Both the position numbers and the translations under genes were made by a program. The notes under the pieces are model-generated. The model was not told the origin of the DNA, made no database searches, and saw only the letters and a list, made by a program, of their open reading frames with translations. From the NCBI RefSeq assembly GCF_030012525.1, contig NZ_CP124855.1:1984001-2048000 (forward strand): a stretch of 64,000 nt of DNA, read 5' to 3'. The stretch's first letter is position 1. Each line of letters starts with the position of its first letter. Shown here one piece after another: positions 34,795-43,159 of the stretch. This DNA is from Chryseobacterium gotjawalense. GTDB taxonomy: Bacteria; Bacteroidota; Bacteroidia; Flavobacteriales; Weeksellaceae.

Positions 34795-36063
34795 CTAATT
34801 TATTAAATCAAATTTGGCATATTCTGCAACTTTAGCCGGAAGTTGAATTCCGTGCTCTGTTTGGTTATTTTCTAACAAGGCTGCCATAATCCTTGGTAAA
34901 GCCATCGCAGAACCGTTTAAAGTATGAACCAGCTGTGTTTTGCCGTCGCCTTTATATCTGCATTTCAATCGGTTTGCTTGGAAAGTTTCAAAATTAGAAA
35001 CCGATGAAACTTCTAACCACATTTCCTGGGCAGCGCTCCAGACTTCAAAATCGTACGTCATCGCCGCCGCAAAACCGGTATCGCCTCCGCACAATCTTAA
35101 AATTCTAAATGGCAATTCCAGATCCATCAGAATTGATTTCACATGTTCCACCATTCCTTCTAAAGCTGCATACGAATTTTCAGGCTTTTCAATACGAACA
35201 ATCTCTACTTTTTCAAATTGATGCAATCTGTTCAATCCCCGAACATGAGCGCCGTAACTTCCGGCTTCTCTCCGGTAACATTGTGAAAAGGCCGTGTTTT
35301 TTATCGGCAGATCTTTTTCATCCAAAATTACATCACGGTAAATATTCGTCACCGGAACTTCTGCTGTAGGAATCAGGTACAAATTATCTTCATTGATGTA
35401 ATACATCTGCCCTTCTTTGTCCGGCAACTGCCCGGTTCCGTAACCTGAGGCTTCATTCACCACGTGTGGCGGATTCACTTCCATATATCCGGCATCCACA
35501 TTTTTATCTAAAAAATACTGAACCAAAGCCCGCTGTAATCTTGCCCCTTTCCCCAAATAAACCGGAAAACCTGCACCTGCGATTTTCACGCCCAGTTCAA
35601 AATCGATAATATTATATTTTTTTGCCAATTCCCAATGCGGAATCGCGCCTTCGCCCAAACCTTCAACATCATGAGACTGATAAATAATTTCATTATCATC
35701 CGCGCCATTTCCGGCCACTACTTTTTCGTAAGGAATATTAGGGATCAGATAAAGAATTTCTAAAAGACGTGCTTCAGCTGCTTTCAGTTTTTGTTGAAGA
35801 TCTTGTGCATTTTCTTTAAATTCCGAAGTTTTTGATTTAGCAGCTTCGGCCTCCTCTTTTTTACCTTCCCTCATTAATAGACCGATTTCTTTGGAAATGG
35901 TATTCATCTCCGCTAAATTCTGATCCAGCTGGAACTGCAATTTTTTTCTTTCGTCATCTACAGAAACCGCCTCACCGACCAATTCCGTTTGTTTGAAATT
36001 TCTTTTATGTAAACCTTCTAAAACGCGTTCATTATTATCGCGCAAAAACTGAACTTGTAACAT
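34795..36063 (-). CDS. serS: Seryl-tRNA synthetase
   Basis: Charges tRNA-Ser. The 422-residue class II synthetase has an N-terminal coiled-coil arm (about 28-105, heptad-like with AEAAKSKTSEFKENA). The catalytic motifs follow: TAEVPVTNIYRD, FSQCYRREAGSYG (motif 2) and TLNGSAMALPRIMAALLEN (motif 3). Length is standard. A TAAATTTG promoter element is about 57 bp before the ATG. Confidence 0.98.
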   Translation of the reverse strand: MLQVQFLRDNNERVLEGLHKRNFKQTELVGEAVSVDDERKKLQFQLDQNLAEMNTISKEIGLLMREGKKEEAEAAKSKTSEFKENAQDLQQKLKAAEARLLEILYLIPNIPYEKVVAGNGADDNEIIYQSHDVEGLGEGAIPHWELAKKYNIIDFELGVKIAGAGFPVYLGKGARLQRALVQYFLDKNVDAGYMEVNPPHVVNEASGYGTGQLPDKEGQMYYINEDNLYLIPTAEVPVTNIYRDVILDEKDLPIKNTAFSQCYRREAGSYGAHVRGLNRLHQFEKVEIVRIEKPENSYAALEGMVEHVKSILMDLELPFRILRLCGGDTGFAAAMTYDFEVWSAAQEMWLEVSSVSNFETFQANRLKCRYKGDGKTQLVHTLNGSAMALPRIMAALLENNQTEHGIQLPAKVAEYAKFDLIN

Positions 36064-36119
36064 ATCCTAATTGATGTATATTTCTGTGAATTTCTTCCTG
36101 ACAATAGAAGAATGAACTG

Positions 36120-36127
36120 CAAATTTA
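36120..36127 (-). promoter_or_regulatory. Promoter -7 element of serS
   Basis: TAAATTTG on the reverse strand, located between the upstream lipoprotein stop and serS; leader about 50 nt. Confidence 0.5.
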
Positions 36128-36131
36128 GTGA

Positions 36132-36626
36132 TTATTTGACGATTTTTACGGTATTTGGCTGACCTTCAACTTTAGTAAACTGAAGCACGCCGTTATACCA
36201 TATTTTGGAAACCTGAAAAAGTTCCGGTGTCGATTGATATTGAACCGTCATGGTATCATTGGTAATCCGGTTGGAATTATTAATTTTCTTGGTGAGCTGT
36301 AAAGCTATTTTAGATTCATACGTTTTGGAATTTCCTGAGGAATCGATCCCAATTCGTTTTGCACCAGCGAGATATTCAATATAATTAATGGTATCCGCAT
36401 CTTTTTTAATTGAAAATGAAACCGGAGCGTTATCTGTTAATCCATAAACATCGTTCATCGAAGAAGAAATATAAGATCCCGGTATCTTCACATTCAGCAT
36501 ATCCTGACCCAAAGAATCGATGTATAAATGGATGACCTGATCTATTTTCTGCACCGCCTCCTCTTCATTTCTGCAGGAAAGCAAAGCAAAAAACACCAAC
36601 ATTGTTATAAAAAACAGATTTTTCAT
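36132..36626 (-). CDS. Small lipoprotein, unknown function
   Basis: A 164-residue protein with a lipoprotein signal (MKNLFFITMLVFFALLSC, C18). The rest is a soluble beta-rich-looking domain with no family I recognise. It lies 15 bp downstream of the flippase gene on the same strand, so it is probably co-transcribed with it; a link to polysaccharide export is only suggested by position. Ends just upstream of the serS promoter. Confidence 0.75.
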   Translation of the reverse strand: MKNLFFITMLVFFALLSCRNEEEAVQKIDQVIHLYIDSLGQDMLNVKIPGSYISSSMNDVYGLTDNAPVSFSIKKDADTINYIEYLAGAKRIGIDSSGNSKTYESKIALQLTKKINNSNRITNDTMTVQYQSTPELFQVSKIWYNGVLQFTKVEGQPNTVKIVK

Positions 36627-36641
36627 TGATACAAAGATAAA

Positions 36642-37889
36642 TTATTTTAAATCTTTCCAATAAAGATAAAAGGAAAACAGCAGTAAAAATCCACCGGTGA
36701 GCATGCTTAAGCATAAACTAATTGCCATTCCTTCAATCCCAAATCTTTTTACAAAAAAGAATGAAAACATTAGCAACAATATTAGATTCAAAAAAGAAAC
36801 TGCCGTGTTCATTTTCATCATACCCACCGCCGAAAGCAAATTCCCGTAAAGGTTTCGCAAAAGCATATTGAAAGAAAACGTTGCTAAAAAAATAACAAAA
36901 ATCATTTGACTTCCTGAATATTTTGCACTGAAAAAAAATGATAAAACTTCAGTTTTAAATACAAAGCCAACTACAAAAATCACAATTGAAATCGGTATAA
37001 ATAAACGATAATAATTAGCAATATAATTTTTCAAAAAAAACTTATTCCTGCTGTTTTTAGCTAAAACCGTATAATCACTCTGCATAAATGTAGAAGCCAA
37101 AAAAGTAATATTAAAGGGAATTAAAAGACCTACCTTATAACTTGCGACCGCCGTTTCTTTCATTAAAAAACTCAGTAACAAGACATCTGCGGAAAAAAGA
37201 GCATCAGAAAGAAGCGCTGTTCCCGCGGCATGAAGACCGAAACTCCATATTTCTTTTTTGGTGAAATTAATCCCTCCAATCACCTTTAGAAAATCTTCTT
37301 TTTTGTACCAGATTAAAGATAAAAAAGGAGTGAAAGCAACGGCAAAAAGATAACCAACAAGGCCAAAGAAATAGGATAGCAACAGTAAAAGTATAACCCC
37401 AAAAACATTCACGAAGTTGTTTACTTGTGCAAAAGCCCGGTTATTGCCAAAAACTCTTAATTCTGCCTGAATATGATTCAAAAAATAAAATCCGATCAAC
37501 CGAACGGTAAAAAGTAAAAAGATAAACAAAATATCCTCATACCTGTTGATATAGAATATGCTTATAAGCAAAAAAACGGCACTTATGATCAGCTGATGGA
37601 TAAAGCCCTGTCTGAGAAGATGGTTCGCAAAAACTTTTTTTTCGGAATCACTCTGTATGATTGAGCCGTAACGCAGCAAACTTTGATGACTGCCGAAACC
37701 GCTAAAAGAAACGAAAATAAAAAATATAGAAGCGACAATACTGATGGTCCCAAATTCACTTTCCGGCAAAATTCTGATGATGAAAAGCGATCCTAAAAAA
37801 CCGCATATTTTGGCAATAAGAAGTGAAAGAAAAACATGGTGTCCTTTATTCTTTAAAAAATCGCTAACAAAAATACTTAAACTTTTCAC
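36642..37889 (-). CDS. Polysaccharide/oligosaccharide flippase-like membrane protein (Wzx family)
   Basis: A 415-residue polytopic membrane protein with about 12 hydrophobic helices. FLGSLFIIRILPESEFGTISIV near its N-terminus (about 31-52, broken here only for length) is typical of the MATE-like/Wzx polysaccharide transporters that flip lipid-linked sugar units. It is likely part of surface polysaccharide or glycan export. The start codon is GTG at 37889. A glycosyltransferase gene lies 126 bp upstream on the same strand, which fits the role. Confidence 0.85.
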   Translation of the reverse strand: MKSLSIFVSDFLKNKGHHVFLSLLIAKICGFLGSLFIIRILPESEFGTISIVASIFFIFVSFSGFGSHQSLLRYGSIIQSDSEKKVFANHLLRQGFIHQLIISAVFLLISIFYINRYEDILFIFLLFTVRLIGFYFLNHIQAELRVFGNNRAFAQVNNFVNVFGVILLLLLSYFFGLVGYLFAVAFTPFLSLIWYKKEDFLKVIGGINFTKKEIWSFGLHAAGTALLSDALFSADVLLLSFLMKETAVASYKVGLLIPFNITFLASTFMQSDYTVLAKNSRNKFFLKNYIANYYRLFIPISIVIFVVGFVFKTEVLSFFFSAKYSGSQMIFVIFLATFSFNMLLRNLYGNLLSAVGMMKMNTAVSFLNLILLLMFSFFFVKRFGIEGMAISLCLSMLTGGFLLLFSFYLYWKDLK

Positions 37890-38015
37890 CCTTTTTTGAA
37901 ATAAACTATCTTTTATTTACCCTTGCAATCCTTTTCATATTTCACTTTGCTACCAATAATTTCCGGCGGATTTTAAAAATTCAAATTACGGAATTTTTGG
38001 GTAACACCTGTAAAT

Positions 38016-39140
38016 TCAACGTAAAATTTGCCTATAAATTTCATCAAACTTTTGGGCAATTTCTTTTACAGAGAAATAATTTACTATATACTCGTGGTGT
38101 TTTTTAGGATCATCAAAATTGGTTTCCTGTAACAAAACTTTTTTCATTGCTTCATATAATTCTTTTTCAAAATTAGAAATGAGCACACCATTTTTATCAT
38201 TAATAATTTCGGGAATGCCGCCAACTCCGGTGGCAATGACGACCGTACCCGTTGAAAGTGATTCCAAAAGGACACACGGAAAATTTTCATACTCGCTGAA
38301 CAAAACAAAACAATCGCTTTCTCGCATCTTTTCAGCCACTTCATTTAATGACAATATCGGAAAGGTTTTGATGAAACTTTCTGCTTTATTTTCCCCGATT
38401 ATTTTATTGAGTTTCCCAACATCTCCATCTCCACCGATATGCAATTCAAAATTATCTAATTTATTACGCAACTTCAGAGCAGCGCCTATAATCTTATCTG
38501 GATTTTTGAGTGGGACCAAGTTCGAAATATGTAAAAATTTAAATGGATGCTGATTCGTTGGTGATTTTAAACTAAACAAATCGGTATCAACCACATTTCC
38601 AACAACCTCAAACTTAGTTTTCAAACCCAGTTCTTTTAAATCATGTAAAAGATATTGGCTGACCGGCAAAACGAATTCTGCTTTATTTGCGATCATCTTG
38701 GCTATAAAAAATTGGGCTTTCGAAAGCTTGTTCCTATTCAGTTTCAAAAATCCAGACCAATGTTCTGTAACAACAAACGGAATTTTAAATTTCCGTTTTA
38801 AATAAACTGCAAACAACATCGAATTCTGAAGAACATTTGCGTGAACCAAATCTGGTTTTTGCAATCGTGAAAATCCCTTTTTATAGGCTTTCATCCGACG
38901 AAAAAAATTTAAAACAGGATTGTTGGATTTTCTATAGTAAACAATTAATGTTCTGATTTCATTAACGGTCTGATCATCGAAAAGATACGTTTGCTTCTGA
39001 CCTGGATCACTAATAGAATGAAGAACTTCCACATCATGAAGGTGGGAAACCGCCTCCGCATGGCGCTGAACAAAATTCCCGTTGGTAGATTCCAGTTTAT
39101 TGGGAAACCAGGATGAAATAAAAAGAATTTTGTAACGCAT
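38016..39140 (-). CDS. Glycosyltransferase, GT4 family (group 1)
   Basis: A 374-residue cytoplasmic or membrane-associated glycosyltransferase. The N-terminal acceptor domain starts ILFISSWFPNKLESTNGNF. The C-terminal GT-B donor domain has FVLFSEYENFPCVLLES (the E-x7-E motif) and STGTVVIATGVGGIPEII, typical of GT4 enzymes adding hexoses to lipid-linked glycans. The specific sugar is unknown. It is next to a Wzx-like flippase gene. Confidence 0.88.
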   Translation of the reverse strand: MRYKILFISSWFPNKLESTNGNFVQRHAEAVSHLHDVEVLHSISDPGQKQTYLFDDQTVNEIRTLIVYYRKSNNPVLNFFRRMKAYKKGFSRLQKPDLVHANVLQNSMLFAVYLKRKFKIPFVVTEHWSGFLKLNRNKLSKAQFFIAKMIANKAEFVLPVSQYLLHDLKELGLKTKFEVVGNVVDTDLFSLKSPTNQHPFKFLHISNLVPLKNPDKIIGAALKLRNKLDNFELHIGGDGDVGKLNKIIGENKAESFIKTFPILSLNEVAEKMRESDCFVLFSEYENFPCVLLESLSTGTVVIATGVGGIPEIINDKNGVLISNFEKELYEAMKKVLLQETNFDDPKKHHEYIVNYFSVKEIAQKFDEIYRQILR

Positions 39141-39187
39141 CGATTAACTTAATACACAAAAATACAGTTTTAATCAAGAGAAACAAA

Positions 39188-39215
39188 AAACCCTTTAAGT
39201 ATTCTCAAAGGGTTT
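39188..39215 (-). terminator. Intrinsic terminator of the redox operon
   Basis: AAACCCTTT/AAAGGGTTT, nine-bp stem with a 10-nt loop, followed by T6 on the reverse strand. It closes the operon ending at 39240. Confidence 0.88.
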
Positions 39216-39239
39216 CGCATCTTGTTTTTAAGATTATAT

Positions 39240-39731
39240 TTAGTCTACATAAATCCCAGCCCAACTTCTTCTTAAAGGCAATAGGAAATCGCTTAAAAAA
39301 GCAACATACGTATTTTTAGAAAAATCGAATACTTCGATGTCCGTTGAGAGTTCGCCATTTTTCAAACCGCTTCGGAAATCCTGTAATTTCATGGTTTTAA
39401 TTTCTCCGTTTTCCACAAAAGAAGCTTTCATACGGTCAAATAAACCGAGTTGAAATTCCTGATCGATCCTTTTCATCACAACGCCTAAAGCGTCAATTGA
39501 ACAGCCCGAGGCCGCTTCTATCTCTTCGTCAACACAAACAATGATAAACTGGTTTTTCTCAATTTTAAAGGAAGACGACAATGGTTTCCCATGTGCTGCC
39601 CAAGTTGCCAAAAAATCATATAATTGCTCGGTAATCACTTTGCTTTCTTTCGCCGTAAAAGGTCTTGAAGCCGGATAAATAATTACCCGATAATCATTGG
39701 TTTCTACGATGGTTGATTCTTCAATTTTCAT
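39240..39731 (-). CDS. Uncharacterised protein of the Fe-S redox operon
   Basis: A 163-residue soluble protein. Similar proteins are often labelled 'ABC transporter ATPase' in Bacteroidota, but no Walker A, Walker B or ABC signature is present, so that label is unsupported. It overlaps the upstream small membrane protein gene (39721-39897) by 11 bases, so it is translationally coupled to it. It is the last gene of a four-gene run with HdrB-like and HdrC-like Fe-S proteins. Function unknown. Confidence 0.8.
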   Translation of the reverse strand: MKIEESTIVETNDYRVIIYPASRPFTAKESKVITEQLYDFLATWAAHGKPLSSSFKIEKNQFIIVCVDEEIEAASGCSIDALGVVMKRIDQEFQLGLFDRMKASFVENGEIKTMKLQDFRSGLKNGELSTDIEVFDFSKNTYVAFLSDFLLPLRRSWAGIYVD

Positions 39732-39897
39732 TTTTCTGCTTCTTTTTTAATTCAATAAATCCCAGAATGATCATCATGAGACTTGCTCCCGCACTCCAAA
39801 AATTAATTTTATCGGTATCGAAATCTGCTGACCAAAGGTTAAGCACCAATAAAAATGCACCTGCAATCATCAAAAAATAAGGGATGTTCTTTCTCAT
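39721..39897 (-). CDS. Small membrane protein (58 residues) in the Fe-S redox operon
   Basis: A 58-residue protein: MRKNIPYFLMIAGAFLLVLN, then LWSADFDTDKIN, a second hydrophobic helix (WSAGASLMMIILGFIEL) and a basic tail KKKQKNEN. Its ATG (39897) shares a base with the stop of the HdrB-like gene (TAATG), and its end overlaps the next gene, so all are translationally coupled. This strict packing supports it as a real gene despite its size. No family recognised; probably a two-helix subunit or assembly factor of the neighbouring complex. Confidence 0.78.
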   Translation of the reverse strand: MRKNIPYFLMIAGAFLLVLNLWSADFDTDKINFWSAGASLMMIILGFIELKKKQKNEN

Positions 39898-40679
39898 TAT
39901 AAATCGTCGGCTTCAGCTAAAAGTTCGGCGATATCTTTTACGGAAACTTCCGTATTATTAAAATGTTTCACGCCATCAGTCATCATTGTATTACAAAACG
40001 GACAACCGGTTGCGATAATATTCGGGCTTTCACCTAATGCTTCTTCTGTTCTTTCAACGTTGATGTCTTTATTGCCTTTTTCAGGTTCTTTAAACATCTG
40101 AGCGCCGCCTGCGCCACAGCATAAACCATTGGATTTACAACGTTTCATTTCCACCAGTTCTGCATCTAATTTTTGTAAAAGCTGTCTTGGCGCTTCATAT
40201 TCTCCGTTTCCCCGTCCGAGATAACACGGATCGTGGAAGATGATTTTCTTTCCTTTAAAAGTACCGCCTTCAATTTTCAGGCGACCTTCTTCCATTAATT
40301 TTCTTAAGAATTGGGTGTGATGAAGAACTTCATAATTCCCGCCCAATCCCGGATATTCATTTTTGATGATATTGAAACAGTGCGGACAGGCGGTAACAAT
40401 TTTCTTTACGCCGTATCCGTTCATGATTTCGATATTGGTGTGCGCCATCATCTGAAAGATAAACTCGTTACCGGCACGCTTTGCAGGATCTCCGTTACAG
40501 GATTCTTCCTGACCCAATACGGCAAATTCTACCCCGACTTTATGCAAAATTTTACATAACGATTTCGTGACTTTCTTTGCGCGGTCATCAAAACTTCCCA
40601 TACAGCCTACAAAAAATAGAACCTCTGGCATTTTTCCTTCGGCAGCATATTCTGCCATTGTTTTTATAGTGAAATCCAT
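39897..40679 (-). CDS. Fe-S protein with two CCG domains (HdrB/GlpC-like)
   Basis: 260 residues from the chosen ATG at 40679 (alternative ATG at 40694, five residues longer). Two cysteine-rich CCG domains are visible: VGCMGSFD...ESCNGDPAKRAGN...TACPHCF and HDPCYLGR...CKSNGLCCGAGGAQM...GCPFCN. These occur in heterodisulfide reductase HdrB, GlpC and lactate-utilisation LldE proteins, where they bind Fe-S clusters. It likely accepts electrons from the membrane partner encoded directly upstream (40741-42069). The electron donor or acceptor is unknown; no dehydrogenase gene adjoins. Confidence 0.85.
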   Translation of the reverse strand: MDFTIKTMAEYAAEGKMPEVLFFVGCMGSFDDRAKKVTKSLCKILHKVGVEFAVLGQEESCNGDPAKRAGNEFIFQMMAHTNIEIMNGYGVKKIVTACPHCFNIIKNEYPGLGGNYEVLHHTQFLRKLMEEGRLKIEGGTFKGKKIIFHDPCYLGRGNGEYEAPRQLLQKLDAELVEMKRCKSNGLCCGAGGAQMFKEPEKGNKDINVERTEEALGESPNIIATGCPFCNTMMTDGVKHFNNTEVSVKDIAELLAEADDL

Positions 40680-40740
40680 AATTAGTTTACCCATTTATCA
40701 ATATAACAATAAATTGCTATGCTGGTACATTAATACATTG

Positions 40741-42069
40741 TTATTCGCTTGCCCACTTCAATCGGTCAGCCTGATTGTACTGCCATGGAGCGGCGTTGTT
40801 TTCGATATTGGTCATCATCTGATTGAGCTCCTGCGGTGCCGCAGATTGCTCCATGACCAGGAATCTCCGCATCTCAATAATGATAGAAAGCGGATCGATC
40901 AGAATCGGACAGGCTTCTACGCAAGCATTACATGTGGTGCAAGCCCAAAGTTCTTCTCTTTGAATATGATCGTCTAATAACTTTTTACCGTCATCTACGA
41001 ATTTTCCATTTTTATTAATGTTTCTGCCCACCTCTTCGATTCGGTCACGGGTATCCATCATAATTTTACGCGGAGATAATTTCTTACCTGTAATATTTGC
41101 TGGACAAACGGCGGTACATCTTCCACATTCTGTACAGGAATAGGCGTTGAGCAGCTGAACCTGTTTTAAATCAAAGATATCACTTGCTCCAAATTTTTCT
41201 GGAACTGCGTTTGGATCTGCATCCGGTGCTGCAGCATATGGATCAGCATTGGGATCCATCATCAACTTAATTTCTGCGGTAACAGAATCTAAATTATTGA
41301 ATTTTCCTTTCGGTTCTAAATTAGCGTACCACGTATTCGGGAAAGCCAAAATGATATGAAGATGTTTCGAATAAGACAGATAATTCATAAAAAATAGAAT
41401 TCCTATAAAATGAAACCACCACGCTCCCCTTTCTGTATAAATTAAAGTTCCATCACCAAAGTTTTGAAAAATTGGGCCTAATAAAGTTGAAGAAACCGGG
41501 AAACTGCCATGAGCAGCTAGAACTTGTCTTTGTTGTAAAACCCAATCTGAAGAATTCATGGTTAAGAATGCAACCATTAACGCAAACTCGATAATTAAAA
41601 TCCAATTTGCATCATGTTTTGGCCAACCAAAAAGCTCCTTCATCGTCAATCTTTTGACACCGTAGAAATTTCTTCTGATAAAGAAAACGACCACCGCAAT
41701 GATAACAAGAAAAGCTAAAATTTCTAAAGTCGCCGTAAAAGAGCCGTATAAAGAATTACCAAAAATACCTGCTAAAAACCGGTGGGTTCCGAAAATCCCA
41801 TCAACAATTATTTCGAGCAGCTCGATATTGATAATAACAAATCCCACATAAACGATCACGTGAAAAAATCCTGCAATAGGCCTTTTTCCCATTTTACTTT
41901 GACCGAGAGCTACTTTTGCCATGGTTTCCCACCGTTTCGATTTCTGGTCAGAGCGGTTGCTTTCTTTACCGAGTTGAATGTTGCGGTAGATTTCCTTCAA
42001 ACTTTTAAAAAAAAGGCCAAACCCTATAACCAGGGCGATGAAGAAAATAATATTGTCAATATACTGCAT
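40741..42069 (-). CDS. Membrane-bound 4Fe-4S protein (HdrC/NarI-like)
   Basis: A 442-residue protein. It has about five helices (about 5-22, 66-90, 112-132, 155-172 and 215-232), resembling NarI/HdrE-type quinone-interacting membrane domains. Two 4Fe-4S motifs follow: C312, C315, C318, C322 (CTECGRCTAVCP) and C377, C380, C383, C387 (CTTCNACVEACP). It should pass electrons between the quinone pool and the CCG-domain protein encoded downstream. This pairing is widespread in Bacteroidota but has no assigned physiological substrate. A neighbour upstream is mlaD (12 bp), which may share a transcript. Confidence 0.87.
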   Translation of the reverse strand: MQYIDNIIFFIALVIGFGLFFKSLKEIYRNIQLGKESNRSDQKSKRWETMAKVALGQSKMGKRPIAGFFHVIVYVGFVIINIELLEIIVDGIFGTHRFLAGIFGNSLYGSFTATLEILAFLVIIAVVVFFIRRNFYGVKRLTMKELFGWPKHDANWILIIEFALMVAFLTMNSSDWVLQQRQVLAAHGSFPVSSTLLGPIFQNFGDGTLIYTERGAWWFHFIGILFFMNYLSYSKHLHIILAFPNTWYANLEPKGKFNNLDSVTAEIKLMMDPNADPYAAAPDADPNAVPEKFGASDIFDLKQVQLLNAYSCTECGRCTAVCPANITGKKLSPRKIMMDTRDRIEEVGRNINKNGKFVDDGKKLLDDHIQREELWACTTCNACVEACPILIDPLSIIIEMRRFLVMEQSAAPQELNQMMTNIENNAAPWQYNQADRLKWASE

Positions 42070-42080
42070 ATTGAAGGGGT

Positions 42081-43031
42081 TTAGTCTTTGTTATTTTTCC
42101 CGAAAACCGAGAAATTCAAATATCTTTTTGGATTTGCTTTTAAATCTTCTACCAATTTATTCATGTTTTCGGCAGTTTGATTTAGGTTATCGTAAAGTTG
42201 CTCATCTTTTGTGAGTTTACCAAGACTTCCTTCACCGTTTTGTATGCCAGAAATAATACCGTTCATTTTATCTGCAGTAAGACTTAATTTATCAATGGTA
42301 TTATTTAATTTTTTCACATCAACTTCATCTGCTACCCGACCATATTTATCGATTGCAGCTTTCGCACTTAAAGTGGCAAGATTGGCATTGTCCAGCACTT
42401 TTTGTATGCGGGGATCGCTGTTTGCAAGTAGTGAATTGGTCTGTTTGGAAGTTACTTCGAATGCTGCAACGGTTCTATTTAAATTATTGAGCAATTCCCG
42501 AATTTCTGCACGGTTCTGCTCATCAAAAATTTTATTGGCATTATTCGTTAATGAATCTACTCTTTTTAAAACGGTCTGCAACTGGTCTTTTACAGGACCT
42601 ACCTGAGACGAAATATTGTTCATCATCGATAATTGGAAGCTTCCGGAAAGGGTATCGCCATCTTTTGCCATAGGCTTGCCGTACTGCAGATTCAGCCGCA
42701 TTTCTTTTCCGGACATCAAACCAGGTTCAAAAATCTCTAAGGTTGATTTTTTGGAAAATTCAAAATTATCATCAATTATTACCTTTACCACAAAATGAAT
42801 CCGGCCGTCTTTTTCGGTAACAGGAATGATCTTGTCAACCTGACCTACTTTCAAACCATTTATGGATACTGGATTAGAAGCCGCTAACCCTTCAACATTG
42901 TCGAACTTGGCATAAAAGATATTATCGGTAGTGAAGAGACTTTTTCCCTTCATAAATTGGAATAAAAATACGAATCCAATAATTGCTAAAATAGCGATAA
43001 GTCCTGCTTTTATTTCTTTTGTGAATTTCAC
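42081..43031 (-). CDS. mlaD: MlaD family protein (MCE domain)
   Basis: A 316-residue membrane-anchored periplasmic lipid-binding protein with an N-terminal helix (about 8-24, IKAGLIAILAIIGFVFLFQF). The MCE domain follows (about 35-115, with YAKFDNVEGLAASNPVSING and LKVGQVDKII), then a long helical tail (about 140-290) typical of the part that forms the channel. It is the substrate-binding component of the MlaFED-type transporter trafficking phospholipids between membranes; the mlaE and mlaF genes are at 54.0-55.6 kb. The start codon is GTG at 43031, and a TATATTTG element lies about 22 bp upstream. Confidence 0.88.
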   Translation of the reverse strand: MKFTKEIKAGLIAILAIIGFVFLFQFMKGKSLFTTDNIFYAKFDNVEGLAASNPVSINGLKVGQVDKIIPVTEKDGRIHFVVKVIIDDNFEFSKKSTLEIFEPGLMSGKEMRLNLQYGKPMAKDGDTLSGSFQLSMMNNISSQVGPVKDQLQTVLKRVDSLTNNANKIFDEQNRAEIRELLNNLNRTVAAFEVTSKQTNSLLANSDPRIQKVLDNANLATLSAKAAIDKYGRVADEVDVKKLNNTIDKLSLTADKMNGIISGIQNGEGSLGKLTKDEQLYDNLNQTAENMNKLVEDLKANPKRYLNFSVFGKNNKD

Positions 43032-43052
43032 TTTTCTTTAAATTTTAGGGAA

Positions 43053-43060
43053 CAAATATA
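43053..43060 (-). promoter_or_regulatory. Promoter -7 element of mlaD
   Basis: TATATTTG on the reverse strand, 21 bp before the GTG start at 43031. Confidence 0.4.
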
Positions 43061-43109
43061 ATACATTTTAAATAAACCGCCGACAGAAGCCAGAAAACAG
43101 AAAACAAAA

Positions 43110-43135
43110 AAAAGCGACCTTTTACAGTCGCTTTT
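43110..43135 (-). terminator. Intrinsic terminator of the PpiD-like gene
   Basis: AAAAGCGAC/GTCGCTTTT, nine-bp stem and an 8-nt loop, followed by T on the reverse strand. Confidence 0.85.
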
Positions 43136-43159
43136 ATCAATTATTTTATTTAAAAATCA

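Noticed and set aside
39240-39731. Annotation as an ABC transporter ATPase
   Set aside because: No Walker A, Walker B or ABC signature in the 163 residues.
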